Below, piece by piece: positions 1 to 7,700 of a stretch of 64,000 nucleotides of DNA. Made by a program: the position numbers and the translations under genes. The first letter of the stretch is position 1. The number at the start of each line of letters is the position of its first letter. This DNA comes from JAIBJN01 sp963784175 (GTDB taxonomy: Bacteria; Actinomycetota; Thermoleophilia; Gaiellales; Gaiellaceae), in assembly GCA_963784175.1 (NCBI GenBank), contig CAWAQJ010000018.1, forward strand, positions 124,001 to 188,000. Reading direction: 5' to 3'. The notes under the pieces are model-generated. The model made no database searches. It saw only the letters and a list, made by a program, of their open reading frames with translations, and was not told the DNA's origin.

Positions 1-705
1 GCCGAGGGCAGGGACAAGCTCCAGCAGGCAGTCCGCACGTCGCGCTTCCTCGACGAGTTGCTCGTAGCCGATCCCCGTGACCACGCCCGACTCCCTCGCT
101 CTCACGACCGGAAGAGAGCCCTGCTGATGGTCGAGATCCGGCCCCTTGTCCGGATACCTCCGGTTCAGAAGCGTGCGCGTCTCGTCGCCGACGAGTTCGA
201 TGAGCGCCGAGACGCGCAGTGCCTGTCCGATGTGGTGCACATACACGACGAGAACAGCGATGCTCAGGAGGACGAGGACGAACGCCGTCACGACCGCGAT
301 GCCTGGCACGTTGCCCGTGCCGTCGCCGTTGATGGTCACCTCGCGGAGCGCGAGGATCGCGTGGACGAAAGTCGCGACGAACAGGCCAATCGCGAGCTGG
401 CTTGGCTTGTCCCGCAGAATGCGCTGCACGATGCGGGGAGAAAACTGACCCATGGCGAGTTGGACGACGACCATGGTGATCGTGAGAACGAGTGCAGTCA
501 GGCTCACCATGGAGGCGGCGACGGTCGAGAGGATGTATGCCGCGGCATCCGGACCGCCGACGAGGCGGGTCGGAAGCGCCTCGTAGTCGAAGTAGCGATC
601 GAGAGCGATCGTCCCGAATGAGAGACCTGCCCCCGCGAGCACGCAAAGCACAGGTACGAACCAAAGGCTCGACTTGAGGTGGATGAGTAGCTTCGTGCGC
701 CGCAT
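1..705 (-). CDS. DUF2254 family membrane protein, N-terminal part (runs off window)
   Basis: The visible 235 residues start at the ATG at 705-703 and stay open to the window edge, so the C-terminus is missing. Hydrophobic stretches near residues 12-30, 55-80, 90-110 and 125-148, followed by a soluble region with ELVGDETRTLL, match the layout of predicted DUF2254 inner-membrane proteins. Their function is unknown. It is the last visible gene of a minus-strand series that also holds manganese catalase (gaps of 19-46 nt), so co-transcription in a stress operon is likely. Family assignment rests on recalled motifs, not on a search. Confidence 0.75.
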   Translation of the reverse strand, partial: MRRTKLLIHLKSSLWFVPVLCVLAGAGLSFGTIALDRYFDYEALPTRLVGGPDAAAYILSTVAASMVSLTALVLTITMVVVQLAMGQFSPRIVQRILRDKPSQLAIGLFVATFVHAILALREVTINGDGTGNVPGIAVVTAFVLVLLSIAVLVVYVHHIGQALRVSALIELVGDETRTLLNRRYPDKGPDLDHQQGSLPVVRARESGVVTGIGYEQLVEEARRADCLLELVPALG

Positions 706-724
706 CAGGTCTTGTCGCTCGTCC

Positions 725-823
725 CTAGAAGAGGCGGATCAGCACGTTGACAAGGATCGTGAGAACCAACGAGACGAACAGAGAAAGACCGAGGCAGCCT
801 GGCGAGCATCCGTAGATGCGCAC
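725..823 (-). CDS. 32-residue hydrophobic membrane peptide
   Basis: A 32-codon gene starts with GTG after a GAGAGG ribosome-binding site. The product begins MRIYGCSPGC, is then almost entirely a single membrane helix, and ends in RLF. Two cysteines (residues 6 and 10) with a proline between them precede the helix. It sits 46 nt after one membrane-protein gene and 19 nt before the DUF2254 gene on the same strand. A longer reading from 910 overlaps the preceding gene and lacks a ribosome-binding site, so the short start is preferred. Function unknown. Confidence 0.6.
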   Translation of the reverse strand: MRIYGCSPGCLGLSLFVSLVLTILVNVLIRLF

Positions 824-869
824 CCGACCGCCTCTCGAAGCTTGGTCTCCGCTCAACATGGACAGAGGT

Positions 870-1490
870 TCAGCTGCTTTCGAACGGTCGGCGGAAAAGC
901 TTGTAACCACTCACAAGGGCTCCCAACAGGAGTGCGGCGGGAACTGCAAGCAGCACCCAGATCCAGCCGGCGTCGACGGCTGAGGCGAGCGCGACGATAG
1001 CCAAGAGTGCGAACAGGCCGAAGGCCGCTAGAGCAAAGGTCGCCGCATAGGGCAGAGTGCGATCCACCGGCCCGGATGCGTCAGGATCGAAGGGCCCGGG
1101 GCCTTCCCCCGGAGGCTCGGTGAGGGTCGCATCCGCCGGCCCATGCTCCACCGCCTTGCCGGGGTCGAGCATCAGAGCCTGATCGACGTCGACCGATGGT
1201 CGAAGGCGGATGGTCAGAGCAGCGTGATCGACCTCGGCAACGTCGCCCCACGGAATGGCTCGACGATCGCGCTTGATTGGAGGGGTGCCAGTCTCGACGG
1301 CGAGGTAGATGCTCTTTTCCTTCCTGAGCACCGTCATCACCTTCCCCGCGTGTTCGCCTGAGCTCGTCTCGACCTGGTACTCCTCGAGTCCAGCCGAACC
1401 CGCTCCCGCTTTGGGCACCTCGTAGGTCCACTCGGCCTGCTGCTGCGTGCCAGCCGATACGTCGCTGCCCGCTAGGAAGGGGTTCGCCAT
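870..1490 (-). CDS. Two-helix membrane protein with PRC-like N-terminal region
   Basis: The product has 206 residues. The ATG at 1490 follows GAGGAG at good spacing. The first ~130 residues are soluble and beta-rich, and the segment PWGDVAEVDHAALTIRL recalls a PRC-barrel/DUF2171 strand pattern, although this is not certain. After an acidic proline-rich linker come two membrane helices (about residues 145-165 and 172-195) and a short basic tail. It lies 25 nt downstream of the manganese catalase gene and is probably co-transcribed with it. No specific function can be assigned. Confidence 0.7.
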   Translation of the reverse strand: MANPFLAGSDVSAGTQQQAEWTYEVPKAGAGSAGLEEYQVETSSGEHAGKVMTVLRKEKSIYLAVETGTPPIKRDRRAIPWGDVAEVDHAALTIRLRPSVDVDQALMLDPGKAVEHGPADATLTEPPGEGPGPFDPDASGPVDRTLPYAATFALAAFGLFALLAIVALASAVDAGWIWVLLAVPAALLLGALVSGYKLFRRPFESS

Positions 1491-1515
1491 GACTCTCCTC
1501 TCGCTGTATGTCTGC

Positions 1516-2565
1516 TTACTTGGACCTCGCCCGTGCCTTGGGCTTGGTCGTCCGCTTGGTTTGAGACCGCGAGCTCGACGCCTTGGTGGTGCGCCTGGGG
1601 GACCCCGACGTGGCACGCCGCGTGTGGGCCTTGTCGTTCGCAACAGTGCCCGTCGGTTCCTTGGGCAGCCCCGCAGCTTCGCGCAGCTTCCTGGCGATCT
1701 CGGCGATCTCCTCGGGGGCGTAGTCGGGAGCGAAGACGGCCGGCTGGGAGGGCAGATCGTTCGGAAGGGCTCCCTCGGGTGCCTCGTCGACGACTGCCAG
1801 CTCCTCGCCAGTCTCAGGGTGCGGGCCGTTGAAGACGGCGGCGAGCTCCTTGTAGTCCTCAGGAGAGAATCGATAGAGGCGCAGGTGGTCGCCGCGCTTG
1901 ATGTGCGGCTTACACTCGGGGATCTTGTCGGTCGGGATCCTCGGAGAGGGGAAGAGCTTCATCATGTCGGCGCCCGTGAGGTTCTCGAGCGCGCGCGCGT
2001 AGGCGACCTGATGGACGCCGCCGCGCACGAGCAGGTATCCGGTCAGAGCACGGGCGGCAGGATGGTCGACCATCTCGTAGACCTTGAGCTTGTTGTTGCG
2101 CGCCCCGGTCTCGAGGAAGAAGTTGTGCGTCAGATCCTCGACGAGATCACCCGAGGAAAAGACGTAGTCACCGTTCCAGGGGCGCCCCTGAGAGTTCTGC
2201 GGAAGCGCACCCTGCCCGCCGGCGAGGAAATGGTGCGGGTTGCCGACATCCTTCAACTTGGCAAGGGAATCGCTCGGGGCTTTGCCGTCGTTGGTGGGGG
2301 TCGCGCCCGTGAGCATCGTGTTGATCGTCGCGGCGACCAGCTCGATGTGGCCGAACTCCTCGCCGGCGATGTTGGCGATCAGGTCGTAGAACGGCCTCGC
2401 GCCTTGCCGGTTGCGGAAGTTGAAGGACTGGAAGGTGTAGTTCATGAAGGTAGACATCTCGCCGAAGCGCCCGCCCATGAGCTCCTGGACTGCGGCGGCG
2501 CCGGCGGGATCCGGATCGGAGGGCGGTGGCAGTTCGGTGGCGATACGGTCAAGACGCAGGATCAT
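1516..2565 (-). CDS. Manganese catalase
   Basis: This 349-aa protein should disproportionate H2O2 with a di-manganese centre. The family ligands are recognisable: Glu36 in GRFGEMSTF, Glu70 and His73 in EEFGHIE, then a Glu in FFLETGARNNK and a His in RGGVHQVAYAR. The ATG at 2565 follows GGAGG, whereas the longer upstream reading lacks family similarity. The last ~40 residues are an extra tail very rich in Arg, Lys, Ser and Thr, beyond the usual catalase end. It is first in the minus-strand series that continues to DUF2254, in a region of stress-type genes. Confidence 0.93.
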   Translation of the reverse strand: MILRLDRIATELPPPSDPDPAGAAAVQELMGGRFGEMSTFMNYTFQSFNFRNRQGARPFYDLIANIAGEEFGHIELVAATINTMLTGATPTNDGKAPSDSLAKLKDVGNPHHFLAGGQGALPQNSQGRPWNGDYVFSSGDLVEDLTHNFFLETGARNNKLKVYEMVDHPAARALTGYLLVRGGVHQVAYARALENLTGADMMKLFPSPRIPTDKIPECKPHIKRGDHLRLYRFSPEDYKELAAVFNGPHPETGEELAVVDEAPEGALPNDLPSQPAVFAPDYAPEEIAEIARKLREAAGLPKEPTGTVANDKAHTRRATSGSPRRTTKASSSRSQTKRTTKPKARARSK

Positions 2566-2833
2566 CGGGCCTCCAGTGCAGTGGATTGTCGTCGGTCGGT
2601 ATGCCGCTCCAGGTCCGGAACAGAGCTTGGAACGGGGCGGTTTCGAACAGGAACAGCCGGCGCGCGAGCGCCGAGATCGAGTCCGAGAATGGTCGTTCAG
2701 TCGTGAACAAGGTTGAAACGCTGCGTGGGCTTCCGTGAGGAGTCGGAGCTGGAGGAACCGGGTAGAACACCGGCCCTCCAGCACTCCAGCGAGCGCGAGA
2801 TCCTTTCGTGCGCGATCTCGCGCTCTCTGTGGG

Positions 2834-3337
2834 TTACGGCTGCTGCACGGTTTCGGCCTGAGTTTCCTGGACGCGCTCTTTCAGACCCTCGCCCAGCTTC
2901 TGAGCCTCCTGCTTGCCGGACTCCTCGGCGGCTCCTACCGCCTCCTGGGCGACCGACTTGCCGCGCTCCATCGCCTCCTGGCCCGTCTCTTTGATCGTGT
3001 CAGTCACCTTGTCGGAAACGTCACCGATCTTCTCGTCCTCCATGCGCGTGGAGGGTGCAAGTAGACCGCCGAGGAAGCCGAGCGCGAGCCCACCTGCGGC
3101 GAGTGCGAGTGGGTTCTCCTTTGCGATCCCAACTCCCTGCTTCGCCTTTTCCTTCACCTGACCTGGATCCGGGGTGTTGTCCGAAACGGTTCCCATCAGC
3201 TTGTCCTTCTGCGACGAGACAGCGTTCTTCATCCGGCTTTTGACGTCCGTCTTGTAACTGAGGGCGCCCACCGTCTCGCTCATGCGCTCGCGGGTGTCCT
3301 CTATCTCGTCCCGGATGGCGTCGGGTTCTTGAGCCAT
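2834..3337 (-). CDS. DUF3618 family protein
   Basis: The product has 167 residues. The N-terminus carries the DUF3618 pattern IRDEIEDTRERMSETVGAL followed by a charged helical stretch. A glycine-zipper-like membrane segment sits in the middle (GGLALGFLGGLLAP, about residues 85-100). The C-terminus is a long charged amphipathic helix rich in Glu, Lys and Gln. The ATG follows GGAGG. The first 37 nt overlap the end of the holin-like gene, which implies translational coupling. DUF3618 proteins commonly accompany holin-X and DUF883-like proteins in actinobacterial envelope-stress clusters. Confidence 0.8.
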   Translation of the reverse strand: MAQEPDAIRDEIEDTRERMSETVGALSYKTDVKSRMKNAVSSQKDKLMGTVSDNTPDPGQVKEKAKQGVGIAKENPLALAAGGLALGFLGGLLAPSTRMEDEKIGDVSDKVTDTIKETGQEAMERGKSVAQEAVGAAEESGKQEAQKLGEGLKERVQETQAETVQQP

Positions 3338-3909
3338 TCCTTGTCCTCCTTCAGCGTTTCGATGGTCTGTTCTGGAACCGGTAGAGCCTCGACGACGCGC
3401 GCCTTGCGCCGTTCAGCCAGCTCTCCGTAGCTCGACTTGACGCGGTCGATCGTGCTCGGCGAGAGAAACGGCGTTGCTTTGCTCATCCGGCCCTTGCCCG
3501 ACCGGTACAGGAGGTACGCGATCAGGAGATAGAGGGCTCCGACGAGCAGGGCCGCTGCCCAGTTCGGCATGACGCCGTCGAGTGCGAGGATCAACGCGCC
3601 CGTCAGCGCACCGAGGCCGAGCAATGCGATCGCACCGCCCGCACCGTAGAGTCCTGCGGCGGCGCCCATGATCCTCGCCTTGGTGCCCGCCTCGCCCTTG
3701 ACTGCATTGACGTTCTCGGAGGTGACCGCCCGCCCCTCTTCGAGCGACCAACGGATCTCCGCTTTCAGCGCATCGATCTTCTCGCTCATCTCGGACTTGG
3801 CCAGCTGGATTTCCTGGCGCACGAGCGTCGCCGAGTCGTCGGCGAGTTGTTTGACGAGTTCGGGCGTACTGTGATCCGCTGCCTGCGGTGGCTCGCTTCG
3901 GTTCTGCAT
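3301..3909 (-). CDS. Holin-X / phage_holin_3_6-like membrane protein
   Basis: The product has 202 residues: an amphipathic N-terminal helix (ELVKQLADDSATLVRQEIQLAKSEM), two tight membrane helices about residues 80-135 separated by a short loop, and a charged C-terminal tail. This is the layout of the putative actinobacterial holin superfamily III (PF07332). There is no phage context, so a chromosomal membrane-stress role is likelier than lysis. The gene begins 10 nt after the DUF883-like gene and overlaps the DUF3618 gene, forming a three-gene operon. Confidence 0.8.
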   Translation of the reverse strand: MQNRSEPPQAADHSTPELVKQLADDSATLVRQEIQLAKSEMSEKIDALKAEIRWSLEEGRAVTSENVNAVKGEAGTKARIMGAAAGLYGAGGAIALLGLGALTGALILALDGVMPNWAAALLVGALYLLIAYLLYRSGKGRMSKATPFLSPSTIDRVKSSYGELAERRKARVVEALPVPEQTIETLKEDKEWLKNPTPSGTR

Positions 3910-3919
3910 GGCCGCCGAC

Positions 3920-4438
3920 CTACCGTCCGCTTGGGGCTGGTGCAGCGACCGCTCTCGCTTCAGCGGCGCGAGCGGCGGACTGAGGAGACGACGGCGGGGC
4001 GGAAGGCAGCTCGCGGCGCTGCTGTGAGGAACCAGACGCCTGCTCGTAGCGAGTGCGGCCCGACGCCTTCAGGAAGCGGGAAAAAGCGAACCCCACCACG
4101 GTGGCAGCCCCGGCCACCAGCCACGGCCGCCGCCGTGCGACGTTCTCCAGATCGGAGAGCATCGTGTCCGCTTTCGCGTTCGTGAGATAGGCGGAAAACT
4201 GCTCGACCTTCTCGGCGACTGCGTCGTTCACCTTCGCAGGGGTTTCTCCCGCCTGCTCCCGAAACTGCTTGCTCGACTGGCGCATCGCCCCGGCAACCTT
4301 CTGCATCTGCTCCCCCGCCTGTGTGGAACGGGAGTCCATCTGCTCCTTGACAGTGCTCGACGCGCGGTCCTTGGCTTCCTCTTTGAGGCCTCTTGCCTGC
4401 TCAGCCACAGTGTTTCCGCCGTCTTCGAATTGATTCAT
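3920..4438 (-). CDS. DUF883/YqjD-like membrane-anchored helical protein
   Basis: The product has 172 residues. A long charged helical region (about 1-95, rich in Glu, Lys and Gln) leads into ENVARRRPWLVAGAATVVGF, the single membrane anchor preceded by RRRPW as in ElaB/YqjD-type proteins. A Ser/Pro/Ala-rich tail follows. The ATG follows a strong GGAGGAGG site. It is the first gene of the three-gene operon, 127 nt downstream of a sigma-B/F-like promoter. The family call is by architecture. A role as a stationary-phase or envelope-stress membrane protein is inferred. Confidence 0.7.
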   Translation of the reverse strand: MNQFEDGGNTVAEQARGLKEEAKDRASSTVKEQMDSRSTQAGEQMQKVAGAMRQSSKQFREQAGETPAKVNDAVAEKVEQFSAYLTNAKADTMLSDLENVARRRPWLVAGAATVVGFAFSRFLKASGRTRYEQASGSSQQRRELPSAPPSSPQSAARAAEARAVAAPAPSGR

Positions 4439-4529
4439 GGTCCTCCTCCATCGGTTGGAACCCAGCCCGGGCCGCTAAGGCCTCGGGGCTAATTTGCTCG
4501 AGACGCGTCAGTGACCCCTTGCGTTGCTC

Positions 4530-4558
4530 TTGACTGTCCCGAACGTCGGACATGTAGG
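4530..4558 (+). promoter_or_regulatory. Possible sigma-A promoter for the TetR-SpoIIE gene
   Basis: TTGACT at 4530-4535 is followed after 17 nt by TGTAGG at 4553-4558, pointing toward the plus-strand gene at 4605. The -10 match is weak, so this is only a candidate. Confidence 0.25.
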
Positions 4559-4564
4559 ACACGA

Positions 4565-4590
4565 TGACCCATAAGGGAGGAACATAAACC
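4565..4590 (-). promoter_or_regulatory. Sigma-B/F-like general-stress promoter
   Basis: Read on the minus strand, GGTTT (4590-4586) is followed after 15 nt by GGGTCA (4570-4565). This fits the GGTTT-N15-17-GGGTA pattern of actinobacterial SigB/SigF promoters. It would drive the DUF883/holin-X/DUF3618 operon with a leader of about 120 nt. Confidence 0.45.
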
Positions 4591-4604
4591 CCACTTTCGA
4601 ACTA

Positions 4605-6131
4605 ATGTGGGACAAATGGAGCTCAAAATGGACACGCCGCCAGGGGCAGACCCACACCGGTACCTTGGGCGCTGCGATGGGTGAGCCTTCCAACACGCCT
4701 GACGAAGTGGACAGGCGTGATCGCGGTCGGGAGCGTGTCGACGCGGTTGCCAGTCGGAAGCGGATTCTGGACGCGGCAAGCGCCCTCGCGGGCGATCGGC
4801 GGACCAGCATGATCGAGATCGCAGCGGCCGCGGGCGTCGGCCGATCAACCCTGTACCGGCATTTCTCGAGCCGCCAGGCGCTCGAGCGAGCTCTCCAGCA
4901 ACGGACGATCGAGATGGCCGGTGCCTCTGGCCCGCCAAGTGGCCGGATTGCCACGCTTCCGTTTCGCACCCCAGGCCAGCTGGGACGCGAGGGCCCGCTC
5001 ACCCTCGAGGTCACGCACGTGCTCGACGAGGTGCCTCCCCATCTCGTACCCGACCAGCTGGTGGCTGAAGCAAGAAGGGCAGCAGGCGTCGCAGTCGCCC
5101 TCTACGTCGTCGACATCGATGGATCTCAGCTCATCCGGCTCGCCGGCTCCGACGACTTCCCCCAAGAGCTGGAGGCGCCGCCGGCTCTCGGCCCCGAGAT
5201 CGTCCCCGAAGGGCTTGCTGCCTACGAGGCAAGGCTGCGGCAGCGCCTTCCCGGCTGTGTCGCTGAGCCTCTCTGGCTGCGGGGCCGCGTCACGGCGCTC
5301 TTTCTCTGCTTAGGCACGCCGGTCGCGCCCCTAGAGGACATCGCCAAGCAGGGCGCCGCCGCCCTGGAGCTCGCGAACCACTACACGGACTTCATCGAGG
5401 CGAGACGACGACGGAAACCGACCACCCCGGCCGCGGAGATCCAGCAGAACCTTCTCCCACCTCGGATCACGCAGATCGCCGGCGCCCAGTTGGCGGGCGG
5501 GCTCCTGCCGACCTACGAAGTTGGCGGAGATTGGTTCGACTTCGTCGAAAACCGTGATGGGGCTTGGCTCGCGATCGCCGAGGCTACCGGCACAGGCCCG
5601 ACGGCGGCCGGCCTTGGCGCGTCGGCGCTTGGCGCTCTACGCGCCGCCCGAAGAAGCGGCGACGACCTCGGCGAGGCACTTCGTTCAATGGACGAGACCG
5701 TGCGCGGGCTAGGAAACGCGGACTTCCACGTCACGGCCATCGTGGCCCGTTGGCATGCGTCCACCGGCACCTTCACGTGGGTCAATTGCGGGCACACGGA
5801 CGCAATGGTGGTTGACACGGACGGCAATTTGAGCACGCTCGCCGGTCCGATTCACGCGCCGCTGGGAACCTGCGGAGGCGAGCCCACCTTTCAGCTGACA
5901 GAGCGCCGAATGGCTACGGGCGAGCGGCTGATCCTCGTCACGGACGGCATCACCGAGCGGCAGACCGACACGGGTGGGAGATTCGGATTGGACGGGATCC
6001 GCGCGAGTCTCGAGGGCCTCGAAAGCCCAACGGCTTCGGCGACGGCCATGGCACTCCTCCAGGCCGTGAGCGACTGCTGTCGCGATCCCCTCGAGGACGA
6101 CGGCACGGTCGTCGTCCTCGGCGTCGCCTAG
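4605..6131 (+). CDS. TetR-type HTH fused to SpoIIE-like PPM phosphatase
   Basis: This 508-aa protein has an N-terminal TetR-type helix-turn-helix (MIEIAAAAGVGRSTLYRHF, about residues 68-90), a middle sensor-like region (about 120-270) and a C-terminal SpoIIE/PP2C phosphatase domain (about 280-508). Phosphatase motifs VGGDWFDF (306-313), LVTDGITE and a terminal DDG are kept. The usual GDVSGHG metal motif reads AEATGTG, with Glu326 where Asp is expected. SpoIIE-type phosphatases normally act on anti-sigma-factor antagonists, so here DNA binding and partner switching may sit in one chain. No ribosome-binding site precedes 4605, and ATG 4677 is an alternative start. It is divergent from the stress operon. 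Confidence 0.85.
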   Translation: MWDKWSSKWTRRQGQTHTGTLGAAMGEPSNTPDEVDRRDRGRERVDAVASRKRILDAASALAGDRRTSMIEIAAAAGVGRSTLYRHFSSRQALERALQQRTIEMAGASGPPSGRIATLPFRTPGQLGREGPLTLEVTHVLDEVPPHLVPDQLVAEARRAAGVAVALYVVDIDGSQLIRLAGSDDFPQELEAPPALGPEIVPEGLAAYEARLRQRLPGCVAEPLWLRGRVTALFLCLGTPVAPLEDIAKQGAAALELANHYTDFIEARRRRKPTTPAAEIQQNLLPPRITQIAGAQLAGGLLPTYEVGGDWFDFVENRDGAWLAIAEATGTGPTAAGLGASALGALRAARRSGDDLGEALRSMDETVRGLGNADFHVTAIVARWHASTGTFTWVNCGHTDAMVVDTDGNLSTLAGPIHAPLGTCGGEPTFQLTERRMATGERLILVTDGITERQTDTGGRFGLDGIRASLEGLESPTASATAMALLQAVSDCCRDPLEDDGTVVVLGVA

Positions 6132-6215
6132 GTCGGCTTGTGCATAACGCACGCTGAGCGCCGGTCGAGGCACCGCACGACCAGACCGACCACGTCCGGC
6201 TAGGGCCCTTAAACG

Positions 6216-6245
6216 CCTGAGGCCCGACAGATGCCGGGCCTCAGG
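6216..6245 (-). terminator. Stem-loop terminator after the 57-aa gene
   Basis: An 11-bp perfect stem (6216-6226 with 6235-6245) has an 8-nt loop. Read on the minus strand it is followed by TTT. It lies 15 nt after the stop of the gene at 6261-6434 and could also stop transcripts from the SpoIIE gene. Confidence 0.65.
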
Positions 6246-6260
6246 TCGATCGTTCGAAGG

Positions 6261-6434
6261 TCAGACGGCGCCGCCCGCGCTTCCCTGGCCCGCCCCCGCA
6301 TCGTCCTCGGACGGCCGGCGCTCCTCCTGCGAGCCTTCGGCCCGCTCCCGCTCCTCGCGGTCGCGGCGCTGCTCCTCGGTCTCAAGATTCTTGGCGACCT
6401 CGCCGCCCTGATCCTCGGGCATCTGGGTGGACAT
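6261..6434 (-). CDS. 57-residue acidic/charged small protein
   Basis: An ATG at 6434 after AAAGGGG opens a 57-codon frame that ends just before a perfect terminator hairpin. The product (MSTQMPEDQGGEV...) is highly charged: a central run of Glu and Arg and a Gly/Ala-rich tail. It has no hydrophobic segment and is probably disordered or a single helix. The ribosome-binding site, size and terminator together support a real gene. No family recognised. Confidence 0.6.
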   Translation of the reverse strand: MSTQMPEDQGGEVAKNLETEEQRRDREERERAEGSQEERRPSEDDAGAGQGSAGGAV

Positions 6435-6567
6435 TCTGCCCCTTTCACTCGCCAGTAGGAAGCCTCTTTTCCCTTAGTCCAAACTCCGCAAACCCGGACT
6501 GACGACCGCCCGTTGTGCCGGGGCACGAGAACTGGGAGGCGCCGGGGAATAGCAGCCTTACGCGTAC

Positions 6568-6858
6568 TCAGTCCGGCTTCTGTACGACGTTGTACTCGCC
6601 GACCGAGCCGACTATCTGCTCGCCTTCGCTCCGCTGGTGCCCTGAAACCATGAGGTAGTGGTTCGGCCTCGACGCGACGGCTTCCCATTCGCCGAGCTGC
6701 ACTTCGACCCTTCCGTAGCAGTGTTCAGCGGCGCATTCGCACAGGAACGGCACAAGCGTACGGTCGTTGACATGGCTCTCTACGAGGTCGTGCAGGCGTT
6801 CATTCCCTGTACGAAACAACTTCTGGTTCTCCTCACGGCGAGTGTCTCCGGACGTCAC
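6568..6858 (-). CDS. FLCEC-motif small protein (paralogue 1)
   Basis: The product has 96 residues and a GTG start. It shares a pattern with the next gene upstream: a helical N-terminus with NERLHDLVE, then FLCECAAEHCYG, then a V/M-x-L/I-x-E-[YW]-E-A-V strand/helix unit, a SGH motif and a VVxK near the end. The cysteine cluster (C-E-C-x4-C) followed by a conserved His suggests metal binding, but this is inference. It lies 77 nt downstream of its paralogue, consistent with tandem duplication. Function unknown. Confidence 0.65.
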   Translation of the reverse strand: MTSGDTRREENQKLFRTGNERLHDLVESHVNDRTLVPFLCECAAEHCYGRVEVQLGEWEAVASRPNHYLMVSGHQRSEGEQIVGSVGEYNVVQKPD

Positions 6859-6935
6859 GTCCTGCCAGCCTGCCCCGCGGCTAGAAAGGAAAACGCGCAG
6901 AAGGGCTTGAACCCCTCGCTAACCCGACGGGGTCC

Positions 6936-7304
6936 TCACTCGGACGGTGCACCGCGTGGATCGTCTTCGACGAACCGCTCTACGCTCGGCCTCTTGTCGA
7001 CGACGACAAATCGCTCGTTGCGAGCTGCCACAGACTCGATCGCCTCCTGTTCATGCCCGGGATGGAGGGCGAAACGGTCGTCCTGAGAGCGAACCGCCTC
7101 ATACTCTCGAATCGTCATCTCGACGTGCGCCTCGCAGCCGACCTCGCCGGCATCACCGTCGCCGCACTCACAGAGAAACTCGAAGAGCGTCTCTTTGCGA
7201 TCGTAGGTGGCTTCTTGGGCAGCCTTGTCGACTTGCTCGATCCGCTCGTTTACCACACGTATGAGTGCCTCGTTTCGAGCTGTTCGGTCGAGACGCCGGT
7301 TCAT
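6936..7304 (-). CDS. FLCEC-motif small protein (paralogue 2)
   Basis: The product has 122 residues. The ATG follows GGAGGAGG. It aligns with the neighbour at 6568-6858: NERIEQVDK, FEFLCECGDGDAGEVGC, MTIREYEAVR, PGHEQ and RFVVVDK. Three cysteines and the PGHE histidine are candidate metal ligands. The protein is soluble and acidic. Such proteins are, to my knowledge, frequent in Thermoleophilia, but no function is known to me. A sigma-A-like promoter lies just upstream. Confidence 0.7.
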   Translation of the reverse strand: MNRRLDRTARNEALIRVVNERIEQVDKAAQEATYDRKETLFEFLCECGDGDAGEVGCEAHVEMTIREYEAVRSQDDRFALHPGHEQEAIESVAARNERFVVVDKRPSVERFVEDDPRGAPSE

Positions 7305-7332
7305 GCCTCCTCCGATTCCTAGTGAGAGGGCA

Positions 7333-7361
7333 TTTCTACTTTCCGGCGGGACAAATCGCAA
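7333..7361 (-). promoter_or_regulatory. Sigma-A-like promoter of the FLCEC gene pair
   Basis: On the minus strand TTGCGA (7361-7356) is separated by 17 nt from TAGAAA (7338-7333). The predicted start leaves a leader of about 20 nt that carries the GGAGGAGG site of the gene starting at 7304. Confidence 0.45.
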
Positions 7362-7489
7362 CGATCGGTACATCACCTGGGGTGATCGAACCAGCTGATT
7401 CCCGGGCTGTACGGAGGCGCCGGGAGAACGGTGTTTGGGTTCGGCGGGGAGACGGCGGACGACCCGCAAGCCGCTCGACGACGAACGTT

Positions 7490-7647
7490 CTAGTGGCTTT
7501 CGGATAGCCCTGTTTCCTCGACCAGGCGTTCGACGACGCGCTCCTCAATGGGTCATCCTCCTCCCGCTCGAGTTGCTCCTGCTGAGCGACTTCAACTCGG
7601 GCAGCCTGCCTGCGGAGCCAGCCTGCGGCAATCTCGGCGCGTGGCAC
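7490..7647 (-). pseudogene. Small acidic-helical ORF with one-base frameshift
   Basis: From GTG 7647 one frame reads a charged helical sequence ending ...QLEREEDDP near 7550. The continuation IEERVVERLVEETGLSESH-stop lies in the next frame and ends at 7490. Adding a single base near 7550 gives a continuous 52-residue protein, possibly longer upstream. Codon third positions are GC-rich. It could be a real small gene with a sequence error, or a decayed one. The rest of 7305-7822 holds only the promoter above and the tRNA-like element. Confidence 0.35.
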
Positions 7648-7700
7648 CTGCTGACCGAGTTCACGCTTGGACGGGTTAGAGGTGCTTCGTTTCCTTGGAT

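Noticed and set aside
1447..2706. 419-codon plus-strand frame opposite manganese catalase
   Set aside because: It is a shadow of the catalase gene, which has clear metal ligands and a ribosome-binding site.
6209..6688. 159-codon minus-strand frame over the 57-aa gene and terminator
   Set aside because: It is Arg/Ser-rich, crosses the perfect hairpin and lacks a ribosome-binding site. The 57-aa frame is better supported.
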